From the NCBI RefSeq assembly GCF_025460765.1, contig NZ_JAMWEG010000015.1, positions 91,793 through 155,792 on the forward strand: 64,000 nucleotides of DNA, written 5' to 3'. Positions 51,541 to 60,577 of this stretch are shown piece by piece. The DNA is from Micromonospora sp. MA102 (GTDB taxonomy: Bacteria > Actinomycetota > Actinomycetes > Mycobacteriales > Micromonosporaceae). Within the stretch, counting starts at the first letter, position 1, and every line of letters begins with the position of its first letter. The position numbers and the translations under genes were made by a program. A model generated the notes under the pieces. It worked only from the letters and a program-made list of their open reading frames with translations, ran no database searches and had not been told where the DNA came from.

Positions 51541-51732
51541 ATGGACTACGAATACGCGCCGCTGCGGTTGCCTTCGAATGTTGATCGGTTGACCGCCGCG
51601 GCGCAGCTGGCGATCCAGGCGGAGTTCTCCGGCTGGGAGCTGGCCCGGGTGCGGCTCTACCGGGACGGCACGCGGCAGGTCATGCTGCGCCGGCGCCGGG
51701 TGAACCAGCCGCAGCCGGGCCTCTCCTACTGA
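51541..51732 (+). CDS. DUF5703 family protein
   Basis: The 63-residue protein reads MDYEYAPLRLPSNVDRLTAA and ends in a basic QVMLRRRRVNQP stretch, matching a small actinobacterial family of unknown role. An ATG at 51532 would add three residues. It may be cotranscribed with the aldo/keto reductase 94 bases upstream and ends at a strong hairpin. Confidence 0.78.
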   Translation: MDYEYAPLRLPSNVDRLTAAAQLAIQAEFSGWELARVRLYRDGTRQVMLRRRRVNQPQPGLSY

Positions 51733-51752
51733 CGGCTGCCGGGCGGGACCGT

Positions 51753-51782
51753 CCCCGGAGCCACCGTGCGGTGGCTCCGGGG
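51753..51782. terminator. Bidirectional terminator
   Basis: CCCCGGAGCCACC pairs with GGTGGCTCCGGGG around a four-base loop, between convergent stops at 51732 and 51793. Confidence 0.75.
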
Positions 51783-51792
51783 GCGTCGCTGC

Positions 51793-52446
51793 CTAGTGGG
51801 CGTGGTCGTGCTCCTCGTCGAGCTCCAGGAACGGGTGCTCGTCGAGCCGGCCGACCAGCCGGTCGTCCGCGGCCGGCTGGAACGGGCCGACCGGGTCGTC
51901 GTCGTCGAACGCCTCCAGGTCGACCGGGGTACCGACCTCGCTGACCATGACCACGCCGTCGAGCGGCTCCAGCTCGGGCACGTCGAGGGCGGAGAGCGAG
52001 CCGTCGCCGCCCTGCAGCAGCTCCAGCACCGCCTCGCCGACTCCCTCGACCGGGGCCGGCTCGTCCTCCTCCGGGGTGCCCTCGCGGCGGGCCGCCTCGG
52101 CCGCCCGGATCAGCGCGGAGACGCTGGGGACGCGGTAGTCCCGCCGCTGCCGCACCGAGATCACCCGCGGGTGCGGGTCGGTCGCCTCGACGCCCTCGGC
52201 CCCGCCGAAGCGCTCGTCGGCCTCGTCCGGGTCGATCGACTCGACGTCCCACGGCGTCACCTCGCCGAACGCGTCGAGCAGCTGCTCGTCGTAGGCGAAG
52301 GAGGCGTTGTTCAAATTGACGTACGCCTGCCAGACGGCGTCGTCGTCGATCCGGCCCTGGGCGGCGCGGACGGCGGCCAGGTGGGCGCGGGCCGCGTCGA
52401 TCACGCGCTCGAGGGCGGCGTCCAGCTCACCGTGCTGGTCGGTCAT
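51793..52446 (-). CDS. Acidic conserved protein of unknown function
   Basis: The 217-residue acidic protein starts MTDQHGELDAALERVIDAAR, with a helical first half (VWQAYVNLNNASFAYDEQLL). The second half is low-complexity, rich in Asp and Glu, and ends in a metal-binding-like EEHDHAH. No signal peptide or membrane segment. I recognise it only as a conserved actinobacterial protein. It follows the M20 peptidase gene by 57 bases on the same strand. Confidence 0.75.
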   Translation of the reverse strand: MTDQHGELDAALERVIDAARAHLAAVRAAQGRIDDDAVWQAYVNLNNASFAYDEQLLDAFGEVTPWDVESIDPDEADERFGGAEGVEATDPHPRVISVRQRRDYRVPSVSALIRAAEAARREGTPEEDEPAPVEGVGEAVLELLQGGDGSLSALDVPELEPLDGVVMVSEVGTPVDLEAFDDDDPVGPFQPAADDRLVGRLDEHPFLELDEEHDHAH

Positions 52447-52503
52447 GTGAGGCAGTCCCTTCGCGATGGGGGAGGTTCCGCGCCGGCGGCGCGACGGGCA
52501 CGG

Positions 52504-53832
52504 TCAGCAGCTGCGGAGAAAGCGGTCGAGAACCCGCACGCCGAACTGTAGTCCGTCCAGCGGAACCCGCTCGTCGATGCCATGGAACAGGCCGGAGAAA
52601 TTGAGGTCGGCGGGCAGCCGGAGCGGCGCGAACCCGAAGCACCGGATGCCGAGCTGGGAGAACGCCTTGGCGTCCGTGCCGCCGGAGAGCATGTACGGCA
52701 CCGGCAGGGCGCCCGGGTCCTCGGCGCGCAGCGCGGCGGACATGGCCTCGACCAGGTCGCCGTCGAAGGTGGTCTCCAGGGCCGGCTGGCGCTGGATGTA
52801 CTCGATGGCGATGTCCGGGCCGACCAGCTCGCGCAGCTGCCGCTCCAGCACCTCGCTCTGCCCGGGCAGGCTGCGGCAGTCGATGGTGGCGGTGGCCCGG
52901 CCCGGGATGACGTTGTCCTTGTAGCCGGCGGTCAGCCGGGTCGGGTTGGCGGTGTTGCGGATGGTCGCGCCGATGATGTTGGCGATCGGGCCGAGCTTGG
53001 CGATCGCGGTCTCCGGGTCGTCCGGGTCGATCTCGATGCCGAGGACGTCGGAGATCTCGGCCAGGAACGCCCGTACGGTGTCGGTCATGACCACCGGGAA
53101 GCGGTGCCCGCCGATCCGGGCGACCGCCTCGGCGAGCGCGGTCACGGCGTTGTCGTCGTGCACCATCGAGCCGTGGCCGGGGCGGCCCTTGGCGTGCAGG
53201 CGCAGCCAGTCGATGCCCTTCTCGGCGGTCTCGATGAGGTAGAGCCGCCGCGACTCGTCCACCGAGTAGGAGAAGCCGCCGACCTCGCCGATGGCCTCGG
53301 TGCAGCCGTCGAAGAGGTGGCGGTGCCGCTGGGCGAGGAAGTGCGCGCCGTAGTCGCTGCCGGCCTCCTCGTCGGCGGTGAAGGCGAGCACGATGTCGCG
53401 GGACGGACGGACTCCGGCCCGCTGCCAGCCGCGGACCACGGCCAGCACCATCGCGTCGAAGTCCTTCATGTCGATGGCGCCGCGGCCCCACAGGTAGCCG
53501 TCGCGGATCTCGCCGGAGAACGGGTGCACCGACCACTCGTCCGGGTCGGCGGGCACCACGTCGAGGTGCCCGTGCACGAGCAGCGCGTCCCGGCCCGGGT
53601 CGGTGCCGCGGATCCGGGCGACCAGGTTGGCCCGGCCCGGCGCGGACTCAATCAGTTCCGCGTCGACGCCGACCTCGGCGAGCTTCTCGGCGACGTACTC
53701 CGCGGCCCGGCGCTCCCCGACGCTGGTGTCGTTGTCCCCGGTGTTGGTGGTGTCGATGCGCAGCAGGTCGCGGCAGAGGTCCACGACCTCGTCGGTGGGG
53801 TCCGGTCGGGCGGAGGCGGGGTCGCTCGTCAT
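52504..53832 (-). CDS. M20 family metallopeptidase
   Basis: The 442-residue protein has two-zinc M20 motifs: LLVHGHLDVVPADPDEW, LWGRGAIDMKDFDAMVL, and ADEEAGSDYGAHFL with the catalytic Glu. It ends with SGGTDAKAFSQLGIRCFGFAP. It resembles the actinobacterial DapE/ArgE-like M20/M25/M40 peptidases that cut small peptides or N-acyl amino acids. The ATG at 53832 starts MTSDPASARPDPTDEVVDLC; the upstream in-frame extension is not conserved-looking. Confidence 0.92.
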   Translation of the reverse strand: MTSDPASARPDPTDEVVDLCRDLLRIDTTNTGDNDTSVGERRAAEYVAEKLAEVGVDAELIESAPGRANLVARIRGTDPGRDALLVHGHLDVVPADPDEWSVHPFSGEIRDGYLWGRGAIDMKDFDAMVLAVVRGWQRAGVRPSRDIVLAFTADEEAGSDYGAHFLAQRHRHLFDGCTEAIGEVGGFSYSVDESRRLYLIETAEKGIDWLRLHAKGRPGHGSMVHDDNAVTALAEAVARIGGHRFPVVMTDTVRAFLAEISDVLGIEIDPDDPETAIAKLGPIANIIGATIRNTANPTRLTAGYKDNVIPGRATATIDCRSLPGQSEVLERQLRELVGPDIAIEYIQRQPALETTFDGDLVEAMSAALRAEDPGALPVPYMLSGGTDAKAFSQLGIRCFGFAPLRLPADLNFSGLFHGIDERVPLDGLQFGVRVLDRFLRSC

Positions 53833-54002
53833 CGCTTCTTCATACCAGCACGGCCGGGCGGCCGGTCGCCCCCGGTCGGGGCGCGGTTTCGCGGATCGCG
53901 CGGGCGGGTACCGCCGGACCACCACACCCGTCGATCGGCTGTTCCGCGGCGCCAGACGCGCCGAGCCCGGATGGCCGTGGCCGCCAGCTCACGGAGGGCA
54001 CC

Positions 54003-54620
54003 ATGACCGTCCCCCTGCCGCCGTTGCCACCCACCGCCGACGACAACTACCGGCCGGGCGGGCGGAGCCTGGCCGACCTCGTGGACCGGGAGCACCGGAT
54101 GCTGCTCGGGCTGGCCGAGCAGACCGGCGACGCGAGCCTCGACCCGGCGCGCCGCCGTGAGGTGCTGGACGTGCTGACGGCCGCGGTGTCCCGGCACGTC
54201 TCCGCCGAGGAGCAGTACCTCTTCCCGGCCGCCCGGGCCGCCGTCCCGGACAGCGCCGAACTGGTGGACCGGGAGATCGACGCGGACGCCGCCCTGCTGA
54301 CCGCGCTGAAGGGACTGTCCGGGCCGGACGACCCGGCGGTGGCCGACGTCGCCGACCGGGTGCGCCGGCACGTCAGCCGGGTCGCCGCGCTGGTGACGCC
54401 GCTGCGCGAGGTGGCCAGCGACGCCGAGTTGATCCGGCTGGGCAACCGCTGGGAGATCGCCGAGGAGGCCGCGCCGACCCGGCCGCATCCGGGCACCCCG
54501 GCCACCCCGCCGTGGAACAAGATCGTCGAGCCGGCGGTGGGTGTGCTGGACAAGGTGCGCGATGTGGTCTCCGGGCGGCGGACCCGCCTCGCGGACCTGG
54601 AGCGCCACCGCGACGCCTGA
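54003..54620 (+). CDS. Hemerythrin-domain protein
   Basis: The 205-residue protein has a four-helix HHE domain (about 20-130). Iron ligands are LVDREHRMLLGL, SRHVSAEEQYLFPAARAAV (H-xxx-E), REIDADAALL and VRRHVSRVAALV. It may bind a di-iron centre for oxygen, nitric oxide or iron sensing or storage. The last 60 residues are a linker and a basic tail. GGAG stands 8 bases ahead of the ATG. It is divergent from the M20 peptidase. Confidence 0.88.
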   Translation: MTVPLPPLPPTADDNYRPGGRSLADLVDREHRMLLGLAEQTGDASLDPARRREVLDVLTAAVSRHVSAEEQYLFPAARAAVPDSAELVDREIDADAALLTALKGLSGPDDPAVADVADRVRRHVSRVAALVTPLREVASDAELIRLGNRWEIAEEAAPTRPHPGTPATPPWNKIVEPAVGVLDKVRDVVSGRRTRLADLERHRDA

Positions 54621-54694
54621 CGGCTGTCCCATACAGGTATACCGATGCCGTAAGACCCTTCCGCCCAGCCGCTGGGTGGTCCTACCGTCACGTT

Positions 54695-56083
54695 ATGAAT
54701 CTGGAGCTGCGACACCTGCGGGTGGTGTGCGCGATCGCGGAGACGGGGAGCGTCACGAAAGCGGCCTCCACGCTCGGCCTGGCCCAGCCGGCGCTGACCG
54801 CCCAGCTCCAACGCATCGAGCGGGCCCTGGGCGGGCCGCTGTTCGAGCGGGACCGCCGGGGCGCCCGGCCCACCGCGCTGGGTGAGCTGGTGCTGGACCG
54901 GGCCCGGGTGCTGCTGCCGGCCATGAAGGGCCTGCAGGACGAGGCGGCCCGCCTGGCCGGGGCGGGCGACGCGCTGAGACGGTACCGGTTCGGCGGGGTG
55001 AACAGCCCCATCCTCGGCCGGCTGGTGCACCGCCTCGCCGCCGAACGCCCCGACGTGCAGATCACCATGTACGCGTCGTGGTCGGTGGACGAGCTGGCCC
55101 AACTGGTGGCCGGCGGGCGGCTCGACTTCGCGCTCACCGGGGTGTGCGGCGACGCCACCCCGTCTGCGGAGTCCGGGCTGAGCTGGCGGGAGGTGGCCGT
55201 CGACCCGGTCTTCGTGCTCCTGCCGCAGACCCACCCGATGGCCGGCCGGGACGAGGTGCGCCTCGTCGACCTGCGCCGCGAGCAGTGGGTGGCCGCGCCG
55301 GGCGACGGTTGCTTCGGCGACTGTTTCGCCGCCGCCTGCGCCCGCGCCGGCTTCACCCCCCGCAAGGTCTACGAGGCGGACGTGCGGGGCTGCCTCGATC
55401 TGGTCGACGCCGGTGAGGCCGTGGCGCTGTGCCAGGCGACCTTCCGCCCGGTGGCCGGCCTGGTGACCCGCCGGCTCGCCGGGGCGCCGCTGCGCTGGCG
55501 ACTGCTGCTCGGCTGGCACCCGGACGCCCCGGCGGCCCGGGTCGCCGAGCCGGTGCTGGAGGCGGCGGTGGCGGCGTACACCGACGCCCTGGCGAACCAC
55601 CCGGACTACCTGGCCTGGCTGCTGTCCCACCCGGACTTCGGCGTGCAGTCGACCACCCCGAGCGGGGTGCGAACCGCCTGGCGCAGCAGCTCCCGCTCGT
55701 CGGCGTTGCCCCGGCTGGGCTTCTCCGCGCTGAGCGCCCGGATCCGCTCGATGGCGTCCCGCATCACGTCGATGTCCTCCGGCGTCAGGTCCACCTTGCG
55801 CTTGGTGAGCACCTGCAGGATCCGCCGCCCCGGTTCGGGCAGGTCCAGGTCCGGGTTCGGGCCGAACGCCTCCTCCCCCGAGCCGCGGGTGAGCAGCCAC
55901 TGCCGGAGCTGCTCGGAGGGGACGTTCACCTCGGCGTGGAAGTCGTCCCAGATCACCTCGACCTCCGGATCGAGTCGCGCCTCGCGTACCATCACGCCTC
56001 CTCTCCCGACGGCGACCCGGACGGCGTCGGGTCGCCCTCACCCTTGTCGGTCTGCTGCCTCAAACCCTCCGGCGGCACCTTGA
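54695..56083 (+). CDS. LysR-family regulator running antisense through the DUF3140 gene
   Basis: The first ~310 residues are a normal LysR protein: a helix-turn-helix (LRHLRVVCAIAETGSVTKAASTLGLAQPALTAQLQRIE), then a substrate-binding domain to LANHPDYLAWLLSHPDFG. No stop follows. The frame continues for about 150 more residues, Ser/Arg/Pro-rich and antisense to the DUF3140 gene and the gene before it, ending at 56083. The extension is probably not selected protein. The gene it controls is unknown; the hemerythrin gene is adjacent. Confidence 0.85.
   Translation: MNLELRHLRVVCAIAETGSVTKAASTLGLAQPALTAQLQRIERALGGPLFERDRRGARPTALGELVLDRARVLLPAMKGLQDEAARLAGAGDALRRYRFGGVNSPILGRLVHRLAAERPDVQITMYASWSVDELAQLVAGGRLDFALTGVCGDATPSAESGLSWREVAVDPVFVLLPQTHPMAGRDEVRLVDLRREQWVAAPGDGCFGDCFAAACARAGFTPRKVYEADVRGCLDLVDAGEAVALCQATFRPVAGLVTRRLAGAPLRWRLLLGWHPDAPAARVAEPVLEAAVAAYTDALANHPDYLAWLLSHPDFGVQSTTPSGVRTAWRSSSRSSALPRLGFSALSARIRSMASRITSMSSGVRSTLRLVSTCRIRRPGSGRSRSGFGPNASSPEPRVSSHCRSCSEGTFTSAWKSSQITSTSGSSRASRTITPPLPTATRTASGRPHPCRSAASNPPAAP
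55606..55992 (-). CDS. DUF3140 family protein
   Basis: The 128-residue protein reads EVEVIWDDFHAEVNVPSEQL, LTRGSGEEAFGPNPDLDLPEPGRRIL and LTKRKVDLTPEDIDVMRDAI, typical of DUF3140. Its final residues (VVDCTPKSGWDSSQAR) lie over the end of the normal LysR domain on the other strand, so both genes have lost the gap between them. GGAGG precedes ATG 55992, which overlaps the stop of the upstream small gene by one base. Function unknown. Confidence 0.85.
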   Translation of the reverse strand: MVREARLDPEVEVIWDDFHAEVNVPSEQLRQWLLTRGSGEEAFGPNPDLDLPEPGRRILQVLTKRKVDLTPEDIDVMRDAIERIRALSAEKPSRGNADERELLRQAVRTPLGVVDCTPKSGWDSSQAR

Positions 56084-56165
56084 CCCGGGCCGGGTTGGCC
56101 GTCGGCGGCGCCACGATGGGTTCGCTGGGTTCGGTGTCCTCCCGGGTCTCCTCGGGTTCGGTCAT
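55992..56165 (-). CDS. Small acidic protein coupled to DUF3140
   Basis: The 57-residue product reads MTEPEETREDTEPSEPIVAP and VKVPPEGLRQQTDKGEGDP, highly charged and probably disordered. GGAGGG lies just ahead of ATG 56165, and its TGA overlaps the DUF3140 ATG. I recognise no family. It lies 38 bases after the ClpC-like gene on the same strand. Confidence 0.65.
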   Translation of the reverse strand: MTEPEETREDTEPSEPIVAPPTANPARVKVPPEGLRQQTDKGEGDPTPSGSPSGEEA

Positions 56166-56203
56166 GTCCGCCCTCCGATCCGTCGGGTTTGGGGCGTCTT
56201 CCC

Positions 56204-58753
56204 TCATCGCGGATGGGACGTCGTCGCGGCGGTGTAGCCGCGGTCGGCGGCGCCCACGTCGATGGCGAGCTGGCCGTCCCGGGCGTCGACGGTGATCTGT
56301 TGGCCGGGCGAGATCTGGTTCTCCAGCAGCATCCGGGAGAGCCGGTTGTCGACCTCGCGCTGGATGACCCGGCGCAGCGGCCGGGCGCCGAACTCGGGCT
56401 GGTAGCCGTGCTCGGCCAGCCAGTCCACGCCGGCGGTGGTGAACTCGACGCGGATGTCCTGGGCGTGCAGCCGGCGGCGGGTCTCCTCCAGCAGCAGCCC
56501 GGTGATCTGGCGGAGCTGCTCGGCCTCCAGCCGCTGGAAGATGATGACCTCGTCGATGCGGTTGATGAACTCGGGCCGGAAGTTCTCCTGGAGGCGGCGC
56601 ATGAGTCGCTCGCGCAGGTCGTTGGCCTCCTGCTCGCCGGGCTCCCCCGCGCCGAAGCCGACCGTGCGCTGGGTGCCGGTGATCAGCTCCGAACCGAGGT
56701 TGCTCGTCATGATCAGCACGGTGTTCTTGAAGTTGACCGTGCGCCCCTGGCTGTCGGTGAGCCGGCCGTCGTCGAGCACCTGGAGCAGGATGTTGAAGAC
56801 GTCCGGGTGGGCCTTCTCGATCTCGTCGAGCAGCACCACCGCGTACGGGCGGCGGCGCACCGCCTCGGTGAGCTGGCCGGCCTCCTCGTAGCCGACGTAG
56901 CCGGGGGGCGCACCGACCAGCCGGCTGACCGTGTGCCGCTCCTGGAACTCGCTCATGTCGACCCGGACCATCCGGTCGGCCTCGCCGAACAGCGCCTCGG
57001 CGAGGGCCCGGCCCAGCTCGGTCTTGCCGACACCGGTGGGGCCGAGGAAGAGGAAGCTGCCCATCGGCCGGTTCGGGTCGGCCAGGCCGGTACGGGAGCG
57101 GCGCACCGCCTCGGCCACCGCGCTGACCGCCTCGTCCTGGCCGATCACCTTCTCGTGCAGGTGCCCCTCCAGGCGCAGCAGCCGGTCGCGTTCCTCCTCG
57201 GTGAGCTGGTTGACCGGGATGCCGGTGGCCCGGGAGACCACCTCGGCGATCTCCTTCGGCCCGACCTCGGGCACGTGGTTGGGTCCCTCGTCGCCCCGGG
57301 CGCGCCGCAGCTGGTCCTCCAGCTCGGCGGTGCGGTCACGCAGCTGGGTGGCCCGTTCGTACTGCTCGTCGGAGACGGCCTGTTCCTTGTCCCGGCGTAC
57401 CTCGTCGAGCTGCTGCTCCAGGTCACGCACGTCGGCGGCGGGCGTGCGGGTGCGCAGCCGCACGCGGGCGCCGGCCTGGTCGATGAGGTCGATCGCCTTG
57501 TCCGGCAGGTAGCGGTCGGTGACGTACCGGTCGGAGAGCTCGGCGGCGGCGACCAGCGCCTCGTCGGTGAAGCGGACCTGGTGGTGCGCCTCGTAGCGGT
57601 CGCGCAGCCCGCGCAGGATGGCGACGGTGTCCTCGACGGTCGGCTCGGGGACCAGCACGGGCTGGAACCGGCGGGCCAGGGCGGCGTCCTTCTCGATGCT
57701 CTTGCGGTACTCGTCCAGCGTGGTCGCGCCGATCACCCGCAGCTCGCCGCGGGCCAGGGCGGGCTTGAGCATGTTGGACGCGTCCATGCCGCCCTCGCTG
57801 CCGGCGCCGCCCGCGCCGACCAGGGTGTGGATCTCGTCCAGGAAGACGATGAGCTCCTCGCGGTGGGCGCGGATCTCGTCGATCACCTTCTTGAGCCGCT
57901 CCTCGAAGTCGCCCCGGTAGCGGGTGCCGGCGACCAGGCTGGCCAGGTCGAGCTGGATGACCCGCTTGCCGAGCAGCGTCTGCGGGACGTCGCCGTCGCA
58001 GATCCGCTCGGCCAGCCCCTCCACGATGGCGGTCTTGCCGACGCCGGCCTCGCCGATCAGCACCGGGTTGTTCTTGGTGCGCCGGGACAGGATCTCCACG
58101 GCCTGCTCGATCTCGTCGGCCCGGCCGATCACCGGGTCGATCTGGTCCATCCGGGCCAGGTCGGTGAGGTCCTGGCCGTACTGGTCGAGGGTGGGGGTGC
58201 CGCGGTCCGGCTTCGGGCCGGTCATCGGGCCGCGCTCGGCGCTGGCCGCCTGGAGCGACTCGGGCTGGATGCGCCCGGCGGCGAGCATCCGGCCGGCCGG
58301 CGACTCCGGGTTGAGCGGGAGCGCCATGAGGATGTGCTCGGGGCCGATGTAGTTGGCGCCCATCGCCCGGGACAGCTGGTGGGCGTCGAGCAGCGCCCGC
58401 TTGGCGGCCGGGGTGAGCGACAGGTTCGGCGGGACCTCCCCCCGGGGGGCCCCGTCACCGCGCCCGCCGAGCGCGTTGACCAGCGCGTCCGGGTCGGCGC
58501 CGGCCCGGCGGACCAGGTCGCGCAGTGGCTCGCGCTGCAACGCCGCCCACAACAGGTGGTCGGTGTCCAGGTCGTTGCTGTGTTTCTGGGCCGCGCGGCG
58601 GGCCGCGTCGGCCAGCATCTCCCGCGCGTCGGCGGTCATGAGCCGGGTGATGTCGACCCGGTGCGCCGGCCGGCGTCCCCCCTCGCCCCGCCCGAAGTAC
58701 CGGGCCAGGAACTCGTCCCACGGGTCGTTGCCGAAGTCACCGGGTCCCATCAT
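56204..58753 (-). CDS. ClpC-type AAA+ unfoldase
   Basis: The 849-residue protein has a Clp N-domain with an unusual lead (FGNDPWDEFLARYFGRGEGG). A first AAA+ module follows with GEAGVGKT, then a short UVR-like middle (SDEQYERATQLRDRTAELEDQL) and a second module with GPTGVGKT. RTVGFGAG at the place of the ClpP-docking VGF loop favours ClpC over ClpB, which would also have a longer middle domain. It should unfold proteins for ClpP. It starts at the first of two ATGs (58753) after GGAGG. Whether it is the main ClpC or a paralogue cannot be told here. Confidence 0.92.
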   Translation of the reverse strand: MMGPGDFGNDPWDEFLARYFGRGEGGRRPAHRVDITRLMTADAREMLADAARRAAQKHSNDLDTDHLLWAALQREPLRDLVRRAGADPDALVNALGGRGDGAPRGEVPPNLSLTPAAKRALLDAHQLSRAMGANYIGPEHILMALPLNPESPAGRMLAAGRIQPESLQAASAERGPMTGPKPDRGTPTLDQYGQDLTDLARMDQIDPVIGRADEIEQAVEILSRRTKNNPVLIGEAGVGKTAIVEGLAERICDGDVPQTLLGKRVIQLDLASLVAGTRYRGDFEERLKKVIDEIRAHREELIVFLDEIHTLVGAGGAGSEGGMDASNMLKPALARGELRVIGATTLDEYRKSIEKDAALARRFQPVLVPEPTVEDTVAILRGLRDRYEAHHQVRFTDEALVAAAELSDRYVTDRYLPDKAIDLIDQAGARVRLRTRTPAADVRDLEQQLDEVRRDKEQAVSDEQYERATQLRDRTAELEDQLRRARGDEGPNHVPEVGPKEIAEVVSRATGIPVNQLTEEERDRLLRLEGHLHEKVIGQDEAVSAVAEAVRRSRTGLADPNRPMGSFLFLGPTGVGKTELGRALAEALFGEADRMVRVDMSEFQERHTVSRLVGAPPGYVGYEEAGQLTEAVRRRPYAVVLLDEIEKAHPDVFNILLQVLDDGRLTDSQGRTVNFKNTVLIMTSNLGSELITGTQRTVGFGAGEPGEQEANDLRERLMRRLQENFRPEFINRIDEVIIFQRLEAEQLRQITGLLLEETRRRLHAQDIRVEFTTAGVDWLAEHGYQPEFGARPLRRVIQREVDNRLSRMLLENQISPGQQITVDARDGQLAIDVGAADRGYTAATTSHPR

Positions 58754-58870
58754 CTCTCTCCTCCGCAGTCGGTTCGGCACGGCCGCCGGGGCGCGACATG
58801 GCGCGGCACGGTCGGCGGTGGCTACCCGGCGCTCGGCGCGACAAACGCGGACGGGTGGCACGCTGAGGGC

Positions 58871-59248
58871 ATGGAGACCCGGCCCCTGCTCATCGTCGAC
58901 GGCGCGAACGTCGTGGGCTCGCGCCCCGACGGCTGGTGGCGGGACCGGGCCGGGGCCGCCGCCCGGCTGCGCGACGCGCTGGTGCCCGTCGCCGAGGCGG
59001 GCCTGCCGCCGGAGCTGCCAGCGCCGGTGGAGGTGGTGCTCGTGGTGGAGGGCGCGGCCCGGGACGTTCCGGCGGTGCCCGGGTGCGCCGTGGTCTCCGC
59101 GCCGGGATCCGGCGACGACACGATCGTCGCGCTGGTCGCGGCCGCCCCGGACCGCCGGCGGGCGGTCGTCACCGCCGACCGGGAGCTGCGGTCCCGGGTC
59201 GGCGCGCTCGGCGCCGAGGTGTACGGCCCGCGCCGGGTGCCCCGCTGA
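58871..59248 (+). CDS. NYN-domain (YacP-like) ribonuclease-type protein
   Basis: The 125-residue protein begins with LLIVDGANVVGSRPDGWWRDR, the first acidic site of NYN/PIN-like nucleases. It contains SGDDTIVALVAA and VVTADRELRSRVGALGAEVYGP, with further acidic residues. YacP-like proteins are predicted to process RNA. The ATG at 58871 is supported by the family-like N-terminus. It is divergent from the ClpC gene and precedes the FtsK-like operon by 189 bases. Confidence 0.82.
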   Translation: METRPLLIVDGANVVGSRPDGWWRDRAGAAARLRDALVPVAEAGLPPELPAPVEVVLVVEGAARDVPAVPGCAVVSAPGSGDDTIVALVAAAPDRRRAVVTADRELRSRVGALGAEVYGPRRVPR

Positions 59249-59437
59249 CGGCCTCCGGCGCGTCCCGTCAACGGGACCCGGGGTTACGCCGGCGGGACTC
59301 CCGGCACCCCGTGGAGGGCCTTTCCGCATGTCAGAGCGGCAATCGGACAGCCGGGCAGGAACACCGCGAGGGTGGATGTTCTCCCGCCCATCGGGATGGG
59401 TTGTAATGGAGATCTCCCCGCCCCCAGGAGGTCCCCC

Positions 59438-59698
59438 GTGGCGAGCGTCGCCGAGCTGAAGGCAGCCATCGATGTCGCTCTCCAACAGATAGGAGACGGG
59501 CAGACAGCGGTGCAGGCGGCCGGGGAGAAGCTGGCCGAGGCGCAGCAGACCCTCGCCGGCGCGCTGGAGGGCAGCGGCCACGAGACCGTCGAAGCGGCCC
59601 AGGCCTCGCTGACCCAGGCCAGCCAGGAGCTGGAGGAGTGTCTCGCCGCCACGCTGGTGGCGGTCGAGCAGGCGCAGCTCTACGTCGCGACCCTCTGA
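59438..59698 (+). CDS. Small coiled-coil protein, first gene of FtsK-like operon
   Basis: The 86-residue product is almost entirely helical: VASVAELKAAIDVALQQIGD, then GEKLAEAQQTLAGALEG and TQASQELEECLAATLVAVEQ. It has the size and helix-turn-helix look of small secreted WXG-type or adaptor proteins, but lacks a WXG motif. AGGAGG precedes GTG 59438 by 6 bases. The next gene starts 9 bases after its stop. CCCAT/ATGGG at 59387-59400 and TGTAAT just downstream could be operator and -10. No family function is known to me. Confidence 0.75.
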   Translation: MASVAELKAAIDVALQQIGDGQTAVQAAGEKLAEAQQTLAGALEGSGHETVEAAQASLTQASQELEECLAATLVAVEQAQLYVATL

Positions 59699-59707
59699 GG
59701 ACCGGTC

Positions 59708-60577
59708 GTGTCCATCGTCGAGGACATCGGCGCGCAGGTCCGCGCCGCCGCCGAGGAACTGCCCCTGGCCCAGCTCGCCGGCGCGCTGGAGAAGTTCGGC
59801 CAGGCCACCGAGCGGCTGCGCTGGGTGCGCCAGGAGTCCGCCAACCCCATGGGGGTGCCGGAGCTGTCCGCCGCGACCGAGCACGCCGAGACCGCCGGCT
59901 ACGCGCTGCGGGTGGCGCAGGAGCAGCTGTCGGCGTACCTGGCCGCCATCGGGCTGGCCGCCGACGGGGCGCCCGCGCCGAAGGCCGCGGACCGCCGGCC
60001 GAGGCACGGCGAGGGCCGGCCACCGGCCCCGGGCGCCGCCCCCGAACCCGACGAGCAGCCGGCGGTGCGCCGCTGGTGGGCGGTGCGGGTGGCGGAGCTG
60101 ACCGGCGGCCGGGAGGGCGCACCGGACGAGCCGGACGAGCGGGTCGGGGACTCCCGCGAGCTGCTGCGCCGGGTGGTGACCGGGATCCGCGCCGGCGACC
60201 GGGACCGGCTGCACCGGGAGCTGCGCCGGGCGCACGCCGACGTCGGGCTGGGGCTGGCCGCGATCGCCCCGCCCATGCTGCGCGGCCTGGCCGGCGAGCT
60301 GCTCGGCCACCCGCCGCGCGCCGACGACCTGGGGCGGCTGCGCCGGGAGCTGGACGGGCGGGTCCGCGACCTGCTGCCCGGCCTTCCCCCACCGGTGCTG
60401 GACATCCTGCTCACCCGGGTCTGCCGGATGCCGCCACCGCGCCGCGCCGGCGACCAGGAGCAGCCGCACGCCGCCGACCCGGCCGTCACGGCCGGGGTGC
60501 TCACCGGGGTGCTGCTCGACCGGCTCGGCCGCGACCTGCCGAAGGACACCGACGACCGGGAGCCGTCCCGTGGCTGA
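59708..60577 (+). CDS. Uncharacterised helical protein of the FtsK-like operon
   Basis: The 289-residue soluble protein has a helical N-domain (about 1-85), a Pro/Ala-rich linker (about 88-118), and a helical C-domain. The C-domain contains SRELLRRVVTGIRAGDRDRLHRELRRAH, GLAAIAPPMLRGLAGELLG and LLPGLPPPVLDILLTRV. No catalytic motif is visible. Its 3' end overlaps the ATPase gene by 8 bases, which suggests it works with that protein. Start is GTG 59708. Confidence 0.78.
   Translation: MSIVEDIGAQVRAAAEELPLAQLAGALEKFGQATERLRWVRQESANPMGVPELSAATEHAETAGYALRVAQEQLSAYLAAIGLAADGAPAPKAADRRPRHGEGRPPAPGAAPEPDEQPAVRRWWAVRVAELTGGREGAPDEPDERVGDSRELLRRVVTGIRAGDRDRLHRELRRAHADVGLGLAAIAPPMLRGLAGELLGHPPRADDLGRLRRELDGRVRDLLPGLPPPVLDILLTRVCRMPPPRRAGDQEQPHAADPAVTAGVLTGVLLDRLGRDLPKDTDDREPSRG

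Noticed and set aside
58754..58870. ClgR or HspR operator before the ClpC gene
   Set aside because: Only partial matches with wrong spacing were seen.
56189..59248. Plus-strand frame of about 1000 codons across the ClpC region
   Set aside because: Antisense shadow; only its last 125 codons (58871-59248) form a real NYN-domain gene.
59438..59698. WXG100/Esx substrate of type VII secretion
   Set aside because: Length and helicity fit, but there is no WXG motif or YxxxD/E tail.
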